Positions 1 through 5,427 of a stretch of 5,606 nt of DNA are shown here, piece by piece. Source of the DNA: Chloroflexota bacterium. Lineage in GTDB: Bacteria; Chloroflexota; UBA6077; CF-72. The stretch lies in NCBI GenBank assembly GCA_019247135.1, contig JAFAPL010000523.1:1-5606 (forward strand). The letters run 5' to 3'. Made by a program: the position numbers and the translations under genes. The notes below the pieces were generated by a model, which saw nothing but the letters and a program-made list of their open reading frames with translations, was not told the origin of the DNA and made no database searches. How positions within the stretch are numbered: position 1 is the first letter of the stretch; each line of letters begins with the position of its first letter.

Positions 1-185
1 GGGTTCGAGCGATGCAGGTAGCAGTTGGGCAGTTTCTGCTCGTTGAGACGGATGAGCGTTCCGTCCTCGAGCATGTGACTGATCAAATGCTCGTTTTCGG
101 CATCACTTCCGTCGCACCACACCACGCGATCGGGGTGTGTAGTGCGGGAGACCTCCTCGACCCAGGTTTCGACGGACGACGTCAT
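1..185 (-). CDS. pckG: Phosphoenolpyruvate carboxykinase (GTP), N-terminal part only
   Basis: This is the first 61 codons of a leftward gene cut by the window edge. The family converts oxaloacetate + GTP to PEP + CO2 + GDP in the cytoplasm, at the entry to gluconeogenesis. Recognition rests on the start of the protein: the segment HPDRVVWCDGSDAE (about residues 17-30), then a Gly-Thr-Leu-Ile-Arg-Leu-Asn-Glu stretch and LPNCYLHRSNP. These match the conserved N-terminal blocks of GTP-type PEPCK, not the ATP-type enzyme. The catalytic kinase motifs lie outside the window. Two in-frame ATGs exist, at 191 and 185. The strong AGGAGG at 192-197 touches the first but sits 6 nt from the second, so 185 is chosen. 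The gene is divergent from the tRNA gene. Family assignment is secure; completeness cannot be judged. Confidence 0.93.
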   Translation of the reverse strand, partial: MTSSVETWVEEVSRTTHPDRVVWCDGSDAENEHLISHMLEDGTLIRLNEQKLPNCYLHRSN

Positions 186-191
186 CGGCAT

Positions 192-197
192 CCTCCT
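192..197 (-). promoter_or_regulatory. Shine-Dalgarno of pckG, decides the start
   Basis: A perfect AGGAGG on the minus strand. It directly abuts the ATG at 191 (no spacer) and is 6 nt from the ATG at 185. Normal spacing therefore favours translation from 185, giving a protein that begins MTSSVETW. Confidence 0.7.
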
Positions 198-223
198 ACT
201 TCAAGCGGAGCACAATCGAACTG

Positions 224-232
224 ACTGTAACA
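224..232 (-). promoter_or_regulatory. Candidate extended -10 promoter of pckG
   Basis: The minus strand reads TGTTACAGT, which fits the extended -10 pattern TGnTAnnnT. It lies about 40 nt before the chosen start, implying a 5' leader of roughly 30 nt. No convincing -35 hexamer is seen at 17 nt spacing. Pattern-based inference only. Confidence 0.4.
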
Positions 233-282
233 CGCGTGGCCGCCCGATCGGTTCGTCCGATTGGCCTGGCCAACGTGGTGCT

Positions 283-291
283 TGCTACCAT
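283..291 (+). promoter_or_regulatory. Candidate extended -10 promoter of the tRNA gene
   Basis: TGCTACCAT at 283-291 fits TGnTAnnnT. A weak -35-like TTGGCC lies at 261-266 with a long 19-nt spacer. Initiation near 298 would leave a leader of about 43 nt to be removed by RNase P before the tRNA 5' end at 341. Inference from pattern and position. Confidence 0.4.
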
Positions 292-340
292 TGCAGAACG
301 CAGGCCGGCCGCGTGAGAAATGCCCGACCAGCGGATTTTT

Positions 341-413
341 GACCCCGTAGCTCAGTGGATAGAGCGCTTCCCTGCGGAGGAAGAGGCCGGGCGTTCAAGT
401 CGCCCCGGGGTCG
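341..413 (+). tRNA. tRNA-Arg, anticodon GCG
   Basis: A full cloverleaf can be folded by hand. The acceptor stem 341-347/406-412 has seven Watson-Crick pairs, with discriminator G413. The D stem is 350-353/362-365 with loop AGTGGATA. The anticodon stem is 367-371/379-383 with loop CTGCGGA, giving anticodon GCG at 374-376. The variable loop is 384-388. The T stem is 389-393/401-405 with loop TTCAAGT. The CCA end is not encoded. GCG reads the Arg codons CGC and CGU. The A after GG in the D loop agrees with the known A20 arginine identity element, and G73 is allowed for arginine tRNAs. No terminator is seen directly after it; the next gene starts 90 nt downstream. The anticodon is unusual for a bacterium, where this box is normally read by an ACG (inosine-modified) tRNA. 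Confidence 0.93.
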
Positions 414-474
414 CTCGAGGGTTCACTGGTTGCTGCGTTCTGCGGCATGCCGTGAGCGCGCGCGGTCGCTGGCG

Positions 475-480
475 TAGAAT
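475..480 (+). promoter_or_regulatory. Possible -10 box of the LuxR-type regulator
   Basis: TAGAAT at 475-480 is a good -10 match, placing initiation near 487 and giving a leader of about 17 nt before the GTG at 504. No clear -35 is visible, so the gene might instead be read through from the tRNA promoter. Confidence 0.35.
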
Positions 481-503
481 CGATCCGTTCTGGATTTCGG
501 AAG

Positions 504-1274
504 GTGACCGCTGCTGGGGCAGGCGGCGAGGACGAGCGACGGGCGCTCGATGTGTTGGAGCGCCTGCTTGCGCTCGACGCAGTCGACCTGCAGTCCGCTT
601 TTCAACACGCCGCGCACGGGCTGGCGGAGGTGTTGCAGGCGGACAAGGTCGACGTCTTCGTGCGCGAGGCCGACCGCTTCATCGCCCTCGGCACCAGCGA
701 CACGCCGATGGGACACCGCGAACGCGAGCTCGGCTTCGACAATTTCCCGCTGGACCGTGCGGGGCTGCTCGGGCTGGGCTTTCAGACCCGCCAGAGCTTC
801 CTGTCACCGAGAACGGCGGATGACGAGCGCGAGCTGCCAGAGCTCCTCGAGCAACTGGGGGTGAATTGCGTCATGGGCGCGCCGCTGCGCGTCGGCGACG
901 AGCTCGTGGGTGTAGTGATCGTGTCAGCCGCAAAGCCAGACGCATTCAATCAGGACGATCTTCGATTTCTGGAGTCGGTCGCACGCTGGATCGGCCTGGT
1001 CGGGCATCGGGCCGGCCTGGTCGAGGAGCTCACGAGCAGGGCCGCGGAGGAGGGCCTGCGCGTTGGATCGGAGGCGGTGCTCGAAGCTTTGACGCCGCGG
1101 CAGCGGGAGGTGGCGTCGCTGGTTGCGCAGGGGCTCACGAATGCTGAGATCGCCGAGCAATTGCTGCTGTCGCGCGGGACGGTCGCGAACCACGTCCAGG
1201 ACATTATTCGGCGTCTCGGCGTGCGGCGCAGGTCGCAGCTGGCGGCCAAGATCGGCGAACGCGATCGGCTGTGA
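504..1274 (+). CDS. GAF-domain LuxR-family transcriptional regulator
   Basis: This 256-residue protein is probably a cytoplasmic one-component regulator. Residues about 15-170 look like a GAF sensory domain: an initial helix, a strand around VDVFVREADRFIAL, the segment VNCVMGAPLRVGDELVGVVIVSA, and the closing helix DLRFLESVARWIGLV. A helical linker follows. Residues 196-248 form a LuxR/GerE-type HTH (LTPRQREVASLVAQGLTNAEIA, then SRGTVANHVQDIIRRLGV), which binds DNA. GAF domains bind varied small molecules; nothing here tells which, and I see no phosphoacceptor receiver domain. The GTG at 504 is the only start between the upstream stop (453-455) and the GAF domain. The purine-rich GGAAG directly abuts it, so translation initiation looks weak. 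Targets are unknown; neighbouring genes do not indicate a pathway. Confidence 0.88.
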   Translation: MTAAGAGGEDERRALDVLERLLALDAVDLQSAFQHAAHGLAEVLQADKVDVFVREADRFIALGTSDTPMGHRERELGFDNFPLDRAGLLGLGFQTRQSFLSPRTADDERELPELLEQLGVNCVMGAPLRVGDELVGVVIVSAAKPDAFNQDDLRFLESVARWIGLVGHRAGLVEELTSRAAEEGLRVGSEAVLEALTPRQREVASLVAQGLTNAEIAEQLLLSRGTVANHVQDIIRRLGVRRRSQLAAKIGERDRL

Positions 1275-1600
1275 GGCGAGGCTGAGGCTTTTCTGAGTAC
1301 CGGCATCGGCTTCGCCACCGCCGAGGTGCGTGCGCACGTTGCCAGCCCACGAAAAACCGCAACAGCGAACTTGGGCGGCGCGCCGGGTACCCAAAACCGA
1401 CCCTTGTGACCCTTGCGGCGTCCAGAGAGGCGGTTGCTAGACTGGTGGGCACTCCGCGCCGCACGCCTGCTGCACCTGGGACCGAGCACGTTGGCGAGCA
1501 TACGGCGCGAAGCGCTAACGCGCCTTTTGCACGGCAGTCGGCGTGGTTGTGGCTGCCGTCTCCCCCTATGTCTACCCCTACTGTGTTGAGCCCCCTGCAC
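1275..1600 (+). other. Non-coding intergenic region, about 320 bases
   Basis: I see no credible gene here. An open frame runs in from a GTG at 1406 into the downstream regulator, but its translation looks non-coding. Visible structure: a perfect 10-base palindrome CGTGCGCACG (1329-1338), palindromes GGCGCGCC (1377-1384) and GGGTACCC (1385-1392) lying inside a TTGGG...CCCAA inverted repeat (1371-1394), and a promoter-like element near 1435. Palindromes of this kind could be operators, but are also expected in GC-rich DNA. No stem followed by a T run marks a terminator for the LuxR-type gene. Confidence 0.5.
1435..1443 (+). promoter_or_regulatory. Candidate extended -10 promoter of the WYL regulator
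   Basis: TGCTAGACT fits TGnTAnnnT. A -35-like TTGCGG lies at 1413-1418 with a 19-nt spacer. Transcription from about 1450 would leave a leader of roughly 120-150 nt before the candidate ATGs at 1568 and 1601. Inference from pattern only. Confidence 0.35.
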
Positions 1601-2284
1601 ATGTCAGATGAGGACTATGACCTGCTCAGCGCGGGTTTGTTCGAGCACAAGCGGCTGGTGGCGGAACGTTTCAAACGCATCTGGCAGTTGGTCGAGGACA
1701 TCGCACGTTCGCCCGGCAAGAGTCGCAAAGAGCTCGCGGCTCAGTTCGCGCTGAGCGAACGCCAGGTCCAGGCCGACCTGAACGTCATCCGTCGAGAAAT
1801 GGGCTTGCCGCTCGTGCGCAAGCAAGGCTATCGATTTTTGACCAACAGCCACGATACAGGGCCGACTTTTTCGTTGGCCGAGGCGCAACTGCTCTTGATG
1901 CTGCTGCGACGCGCCGCGCACGACCCGAGTTTGCCTGTGGATCGCTTGCGGTCCTTGATGGTGAAACTGCCGTACCTGTTTCCGCTGCATCTGCGGCCGC
2001 TGGTGGCGAAGACCCTGGAGGCGGCGAATGCATCCGAGCGTGGGGGCCGCCAGCAGGAGATCTTCGCGGCACTCGCCGAGGCGGTGCTCCGCAAAAGCTA
2101 CGTGAAGCTGCACTATCCGGATGGCGACCCCGTGTCGTCGATTCAGGAGCCGATCGTCCAGCCTGAGGTACTGTTTCCGTATCTCCAGTCATGGCATCTG
2201 ATCGGGACCTGCCGACAACGTGGGCGGATGATGGTCTTCGACCTGGACAACGTGGTCGCCGTGACGGCGGCCGTAAGCGTCTAG
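1601..2284 (+). CDS. HTH and WYL-domain transcriptional regulator, short form
   Basis: From the ATG at 1601 the product has 227 residues. Residues about 22-80 form a DeoR/HTH_11-like winged helix: an RFKRIWQLVEDIA helix, then SRKELAAQFALSERQVQADLNVIRREMGLPLV and the wing QGYRFL. The helical middle (88-165) resembles the linker of WYL regulators. Residues about 165-222 resemble a WYL domain, with W198-H199-L200 in place of Trp-Tyr-Leu, and later a Phe-Asp-Leu-Asp motif like the FxLDRI block. WYL domains are thought to sense nucleic acid or nucleotide ligands. The protein stops just after that block, so the C-terminal WCX extension of typical proteins of about 320 residues is absent. The start is uncertain: the in-frame ATG at 1568 adds 11 residues using atypical codons, and neither start has a good ribosome binding site. 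Confidence 0.8.
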   Translation: MSDEDYDLLSAGLFEHKRLVAERFKRIWQLVEDIARSPGKSRKELAAQFALSERQVQADLNVIRREMGLPLVRKQGYRFLTNSHDTGPTFSLAEAQLLLMLLRRAAHDPSLPVDRLRSLMVKLPYLFPLHLRPLVAKTLEAANASERGGRQQEIFAALAEAVLRKSYVKLHYPDGDPVSSIQEPIVQPEVLFPYLQSWHLIGTCRQRGRMMVFDLDNVVAVTAAVSV

Positions 2285-2301
2285 CACCGCGCGGCGGAGA
2301 A

Positions 2302-2925
2302 ATGCTGCTACTTGGGGGTGAACCCTCACCCCCTTTGCCCCCTCTCGCTGGCCAGGGCGAGGGGGTTTTATCAACGGGCAGTAGGTCGAAACTCCGGAGC
2401 GACTTACGCAGGGTTGTACTAGCACTCCTGGTCCCGCTCGCGTTGAGCATGCTGCTGTCACACGCGCTGGCGCAGACGGCGGGCGCGGTGCCGGTGCACA
2501 TCGACATTCCCAGGATCGGGACGCACGCGACGGTGGTCGCGCTCGGCGACAACGACGACGGGACAATGCAGGCACCCACCGATCCGGACACGGTTGGCTG
2601 GTACGAGCTGGGTGTCGGCGTCGGGGCACGAGGGAACGCGCTGCTCGACGGGCACGTCGATTGGGGTGGTCGGCTGCGCGTCTTCGGCCTTCTCAAGCAG
2701 TTGCAGCCTGGCGATGAAATCGACCTGACGGACGAAAATGGCAATCAATTGACGTATCAAGTCGATTGGACGCGGCTGTACGAGGCGGATTCGGCGCCCG
2801 TGGACGACATCTTTCAGCAAGGCACGAATCAGGAGATCACGTTGATCACCTGCGGCGGCCAGTTCGACCAGTCGATCAGGATGTATCTGGCGCGCTGGGT
2901 CGTGCGGGCGACGCGCACCACCTGA
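2302..2925 (+). CDS. Sortase family protein (class E/F-like), membrane anchored
   Basis: Sortases are cysteine transpeptidases that cut a sorting signal and attach proteins to cell-surface acceptors. From the ATG at 2302 the product has 207 residues. A hydrophobic segment at about 38-57 (VVLALLVPLALSMLLSHALA) is a signal anchor. The sortase barrel follows, with catalytic His118 in DGHVDWGG, Cys184 in ITLITCGG, and a likely Arg198 before WVVRA (Arg193 is an alternative). The opening block IDIPRIGTHATVVAL and the WYELG segment are also typical. The short size and the TCGG context point to single-domain actinobacterial/Chloroflexota sortases (class E or F). No LPxTG-type substrate is encoded in the window. 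The start is doubtful: later in-frame starts (TTG 2443, ATG 2449) would delete most of the anchor, whereas 2302 lies ahead of two terminator-like hairpins and gives an odd Pro/Gly-rich leader. It converges on the next gene. Confidence 0.85.
   Translation: MLLLGGEPSPPLPPLAGQGEGVLSTGSRSKLRSDLRRVVLALLVPLALSMLLSHALAQTAGAVPVHIDIPRIGTHATVVALGDNDDGTMQAPTDPDTVGWYELGVGVGARGNALLDGHVDWGGRLRVFGLLKQLQPGDEIDLTDENGNQLTYQVDWTRLYEADSAPVDDIFQQGTNQEITLITCGGQFDQSIRMYLARWVVRATRTT
2314..2336 (+). terminator. Terminator-like hairpin 1, after the WYL gene
   Basis: GGGGGTGA (2314-2321) pairs perfectly with TCACCCCC (2326-2333) around the loop ACCC, and is followed by TTT. The stem is 8 bp and GC-rich, starting 30 nt after the WYL-regulator stop. 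The T run is short, so termination efficiency is uncertain. It also lies within the 5' part of the sortase reading frame if that starts at 2302. Confidence 0.55.
2340..2369 (+). terminator. Terminator-like hairpin 2, after the WYL gene
   Basis: CCCTCTCGC (2340-2348) pairs with GCGAGGGGG (2357-2365) in a 9-bp stem containing one T-G wobble, with loop TGGCCAGG and then TTTT at 2366-2369. This is a good intrinsic terminator shape and the stronger of the tandem pair. The C-rich/G-rich arms resemble a dispersed palindromic element I recall from Chloroflexota genomes. Confidence 0.65.
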
Positions 2926-2948
2926 CGCCGAGCGGTAGAAGGCGAGCC

Positions 2949-3383
2949 TCAGGCGAGGCTGATCGCGGCAAGCGCGCCGAGCAATCCGCCCACGAACACT
3001 TCGAACGGCGAATGCCCGATCAGCTCGCGCAGACGTTCCTCGTTGAAGTGTTGCGCCTCGATCATTTCTGTCAGCATGCGATTGAGGATGCGCGCCTGGA
3101 CGCTCACCGCTCGGCGCACGCCGGCCGCGTCGTACATCACCACCGCGGCGAAGACGATGGCCAGCGCAAAGGGCACCGAGCTCAGGCCCGTGTCGACACC
3201 GATTCGGGTCGCCAGGGCAACCACTACGGCCGAGTGAGAGCTCGGCATTCCGCCCGCGGTGAAGAAATGACGCAGGCTGACGCGCCGGGTGTGGACGTAG
3301 TGAATCAGCGGTTTCGAAAGCTGGGCGATGACCCAGGCGAGGACGCAGGCGGCGAGTACGTCGTTGCCGAACAGCGCATCCAC
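2949..3383 (-). CDS. Divergent PAP2 family membrane protein (DUF212/YuiD-like)
   Basis: This 144-residue integral membrane protein has about four hydrophobic segments (roughly 7-22, 51-62, 70-84, 127-143). It carries the hallmarks of the divergent PAP2 family: GGMPSSHSA (44-52), YDAAGVRRAVSVQA (84-97) and a late GHSPFEVFVGGLLG block (123-136). The Ser-Ser-His and Gly-His parts correspond to phosphatase motifs of PAP2 enzymes, so a lipid or isoprenoid phosphate substrate is conceivable, but the family's activity is not established to my knowledge. The start is a GTG at 3383. GAGG at 3389-3392, 5 nt upstream, supports it. It follows the xseB stop by 12 nt, so it is very probably the last gene of the efp-xseAB operon. 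The length matches the family. Confidence 0.9.
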   Translation of the reverse strand: MDALFGNDVLAACVLAWVIAQLSKPLIHYVHTRRVSLRHFFTAGGMPSSHSAVVVALATRIGVDTGLSSVPFALAIVFAAVVMYDAAGVRRAVSVQARILNRMLTEMIEAQHFNEERLRELIGHSPFEVFVGGLLGALAAISLA

Positions 3384-3395
3384 GCCCGCCTCGTA

Positions 3396-3638
3396 CTACT
3401 GATCGGTTGCGGTCGCGTCCGAGAGTGGAGTCGCGGCCTCAGCGGCGATACGCGTCACTCGCAGCTCGGCGCTGTCAAGGATCGTCTGACACTGGTCGGC
3501 CAGCTGACTTGCGTGCTCAAACAGTTCTACTGCTTGCTGCAGGTCGAGCGTGCCTGACTCGAGGCGTTCGACCAGCGTTTGCAGCTCCTGCAGGACGGCT
3601 TCGAAAGATGGGTCAGCCTTCGAGCTCAACGGCGTCAA
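3396..3638 (-). CDS. xseB: Exodeoxyribonuclease VII small subunit
   Basis: This 80-residue product is the small subunit of exonuclease VII, which degrades single-stranded DNA from both ends to oligonucleotides together with XseA. The core SFEAVLQELQTLVERLESGTLDLQQAVELFEHASQLADQC is the family signature: two long helices around the Leu-Glu-Ser-Gly turn, forming a helical hairpin that packs on XseA. The frame has no ATG before the conserved region. The start must be the TTG at 3638 or the TTG at 3629, both inside the end of xseA, so the genes overlap by 26 or 17 nt. Neither has a clear Shine-Dalgarno, which suggests translational coupling to xseA, keeping the subunits co-expressed. The C-terminal tail after about residue 66 is Ala/Thr-rich and not conserved. 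Confidence 0.93.
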   Translation of the reverse strand: MTPLSSKADPSFEAVLQELQTLVERLESGTLDLQQAVELFEHASQLADQCQTILDSAELRVTRIAAEAATPLSDATATDQ

Positions 3639-4797
3639 CCGTACTGGTCAGTCGACCATGCTGCAACCGAATCATCAGCTTCTCGCCCGGTTCGACCGTG
3701 GCCGCGTCCCGAACCGCGTGGCCGTCGTGCGACACGATGGCATAGCCGCGGCTCAGGATGTCGTGTGGGCTCAGCGCGCGCAATCGACTGCTCAGGTTGT
3801 TCAGGTCGGCGCGGTTTTCGCGCACTCGGCGCGCAATCGCGACTTCGGAGCGGCCGCGTGCGCCGTCGATGCTCTGACGAGCGTTCGCCAGACGCTGGTA
3901 CACGGCCGCGGTAGAGCGGCGCTTCAACTGAGTGAGCTCGGCTCGAAGAGAGCGGGCGTCCGGTGAGAGCAGCTCCGCGGCGGCGGACGGCGTCGACGCG
4001 CGAAGGTCCGCCACCAGGTCCGACAGCGTCACGTTCGTTTCGTGGCCGACGGCAGACACCACCGGGACGGGGCTGGCGAAGACGGCCCGGACCAGCCGTT
4101 CGTCGTTGAAGGCGGCGAGATCCTCGTCCGAGCCGCCGCCACGCGCGAGCACCACCGCGTCGAGTTTTTCGTCCCCGCGCCGCCACTGGCCGAGGCGGGT
4201 GAGTGCGTGTGCCATCGCCACCGAGGCGCCCGGCCCCTGGACGGGCGTCGGCGCGAACACGACCTCCGCCAGCGGATATCGTCGTCGCAGCACGTTGAGA
4301 AAGTCGTGGATGACGGCGCCACGCTCTGACGAAACGATGCCGATTCGCCGGGGCAATCGGGGGAGTGGGCGCTTGCGGTTGGTGTTGAACAGGCCTTCAG
4401 ACTCGAGTCGCCTGTAGAGGCGTTCGCCCTGCATCTGGGCCACACCCACGCCTTCGGGAAACAGGAGATCGGCCACGAGCTCGCACGCACCGTTGCGCTC
4501 GTACACGCGGACCGTGCCGTGCGCCACGATCGCCAGACCACTCGTCGGCACGACCGGCGAGTTGAAAGCGCTCCCGCGAAACAGCACGCACCGTAGCTGG
4601 CCGAGGTCGTCCTTGAGCGAGAAATAGTGGTGGCCGGCCGGAGAACGTGTGACGTTCACGATTTCGCCGCGCAGCCACACGTCTTGCAGTACGGGATCTT
4701 GCTCGAGCAGGCTGCCGATGTGGGCGATCAGCTCGTTGACGCCGTAGACGTGCGTTGAATGCTGAAAGGGCGCGAAGCGGAGGAGCGGGTCGCTCAT
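3613..4797 (-). CDS. xseA: Exodeoxyribonuclease VII large subunit
   Basis: This 394-residue product is the catalytic subunit of exonuclease VII. Residues about 18-115 form the N-terminal OB fold that binds single-stranded DNA (VNELIAHIGSLLEQD, VWLRGEIVNV, HHYFSLKDD). The nuclease domain runs from about 150: GIVSSERGAVIHD (Asp165), ARGGGSDEDL (Arg219), then VGHETNVTLSDLVADLRASTPSAAAE (His252). A coiled-coil stretch at about 280-345 and the final SRGYAIV block complete the family pattern. It is somewhat shorter than the 456-residue E. coli protein, as in many other phyla. The striking feature is Asn255 where the family has Asp (GHETD), a residue I recall as essential in E. coli (Asp241). The ATG at 4797 lacks a strong ribosome binding site. 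It follows efp by 65 nt and overlaps xseB. Confidence 0.95.
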   Translation of the reverse strand: MSDPLLRFAPFQHSTHVYGVNELIAHIGSLLEQDPVLQDVWLRGEIVNVTRSPAGHHYFSLKDDLGQLRCVLFRGSAFNSPVVPTSGLAIVAHGTVRVYERNGACELVADLLFPEGVGVAQMQGERLYRRLESEGLFNTNRKRPLPRLPRRIGIVSSERGAVIHDFLNVLRRRYPLAEVVFAPTPVQGPGASVAMAHALTRLGQWRRGDEKLDAVVLARGGGSDEDLAAFNDERLVRAVFASPVPVVSAVGHETNVTLSDLVADLRASTPSAAAELLSPDARSLRAELTQLKRRSTAAVYQRLANARQSIDGARGRSEVAIARRVRENRADLNNLSSRLRALSPHDILSRGYAIVSHDGHAVRDAATVEPGEKLMIRLQHGRLTSTVDAVELEG

Positions 4798-4862
4798 GCC
4801 TGGGGCAAGACCAGCAGCTCCCCGAGGTGGCAGGTGGTCAACCGCAGCAGGTCTCGAGCGCG

Positions 4863-5420
4863 TTAGACGCGCTCGATGTACGACCCGTCACGCGTGTCGA
4901 CGCGAATCCTGTCGCCCGTGTTGACGAAGAGGGGCACGTTGATCGTCAGCCCCGTCTCGAGCTGCGCTGGTTTGTTGCCGCCGGTGGCGGTATCACCCTT
5001 GAAGCCAGGGTCCGTGTGCGTCACTTCGAGCACCACGTTCAGCGGCATATCGACGCCGACAGGCTCGTTGTCGTACATGAGCACCTCGAGCTCCATGCCG
5101 TCCTTCAAGTAGTTCACGGCATCTCCCAGCTGCGCAGCGGAGAGCGGGAACTGCTCGTAGGTGTCCTTGTCCATCACGTAGTGCAGGTCGCCTTCCGAGT
5201 ACAGGTAGGTGACGTCGCGCTGGTCGAGGCGGATGCGCGGCCACTTCGTTCCGGCCTGAGCGGTTGTATCGAAGATGGCTCCGCTGCGGATGTTTTTCAC
5301 CTTGAGGCGGACCTGTGCGCTGCCGCGGCCAATCTTCTGATGCTCGTAAGAGAGGACCTGCACGATCTGGCCGTCGAGCTCCATCATGGCTCCACGTTTG
5401 AGATCGCTGGTCGAAATCAC
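4863..5420 (-). CDS. efp: Elongation factor P
   Basis: This 185-residue product has exactly the usual length of EF-P, which binds stalled ribosomes between the P and E sites and helps form peptide bonds at polyproline stretches. Domain I (1-63) is KOW-like; two OB folds follow. The signature near the end, KPAQLETGLTINVPLFVNTG, matches the EF-P family pattern, and DTRDGSYIERV closes the protein. The loop that reaches the peptidyl-transferase centre reads HQKIGRGSAQV, placing Arg32 at the tip where E. coli has a modified lysine. The same Arg-tipped style occurs in Thermus EF-P, as I recall it. The start is a GTG at 5420, supported by GGAGG 10 nt upstream and by alignment at MISTSDLKRG. It is 7 nt behind the M24 peptidase stop, so co-transcription is very likely. 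Confidence 0.97.
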   Translation of the reverse strand: MISTSDLKRGAMMELDGQIVQVLSYEHQKIGRGSAQVRLKVKNIRSGAIFDTTAQAGTKWPRIRLDQRDVTYLYSEGDLHYVMDKDTYEQFPLSAAQLGDAVNYLKDGMELEVLMYDNEPVGVDMPLNVVLEVTHTDPGFKGDTATGGNKPAQLETGLTINVPLFVNTGDRIRVDTRDGSYIERV

Positions 5421-5427
5421 TGGCTAT

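Noticed and set aside
320..823. Plus-strand open frame running through the tRNA gene
   Set aside because: It spans a complete tRNA and then the GAF region in the wrong frame; the translation is Arg/Gly-rich and shows no domain.
1406..1600. N-terminal extension of the WYL regulator from the GTG at 1406
   Set aside because: The extra residues look like random translation, there is no ribosome binding site, and a promoter-like element at 1435-1443 lies downstream of that GTG.
2945..2960. Small hairpin AGCCTC-AGGC-GAGGCT at the end of the PAP2-like gene, considered as a terminator
   Set aside because: The stem is only 6 bp, overlaps the stop codon, and has no T run on either side.
1274..2962. 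12-base identical repeat AGGCGAGGCTGA at 1274-1285 and 2951-2962
   Set aside because: About one such 12-mer match is expected by chance in a window of this size, and more in GC-rich DNA.
2766..3557. Long open frame on the plus strand (263 codons)
   Set aside because: It is antisense to the PAP2-like gene and xseB and overlaps the sortase end. Its translation is His/Arg-rich with no family resemblance, while the opposite strand carries clear conserved motifs.
3932..4417. Plus-strand open frames opposite xseA
   Set aside because: Ser/Arg-rich shadows of the GC-rich xseA reading frame on the other strand; no motif or start signal.
4798..4862. Possible small gene or upstream extension of xseA between xseA and efp
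   Set aside because: The 65 bases are open in the xseA frame but hold no usable start codon or ribosome binding site, and XseA already has a complete N-terminal OB fold.
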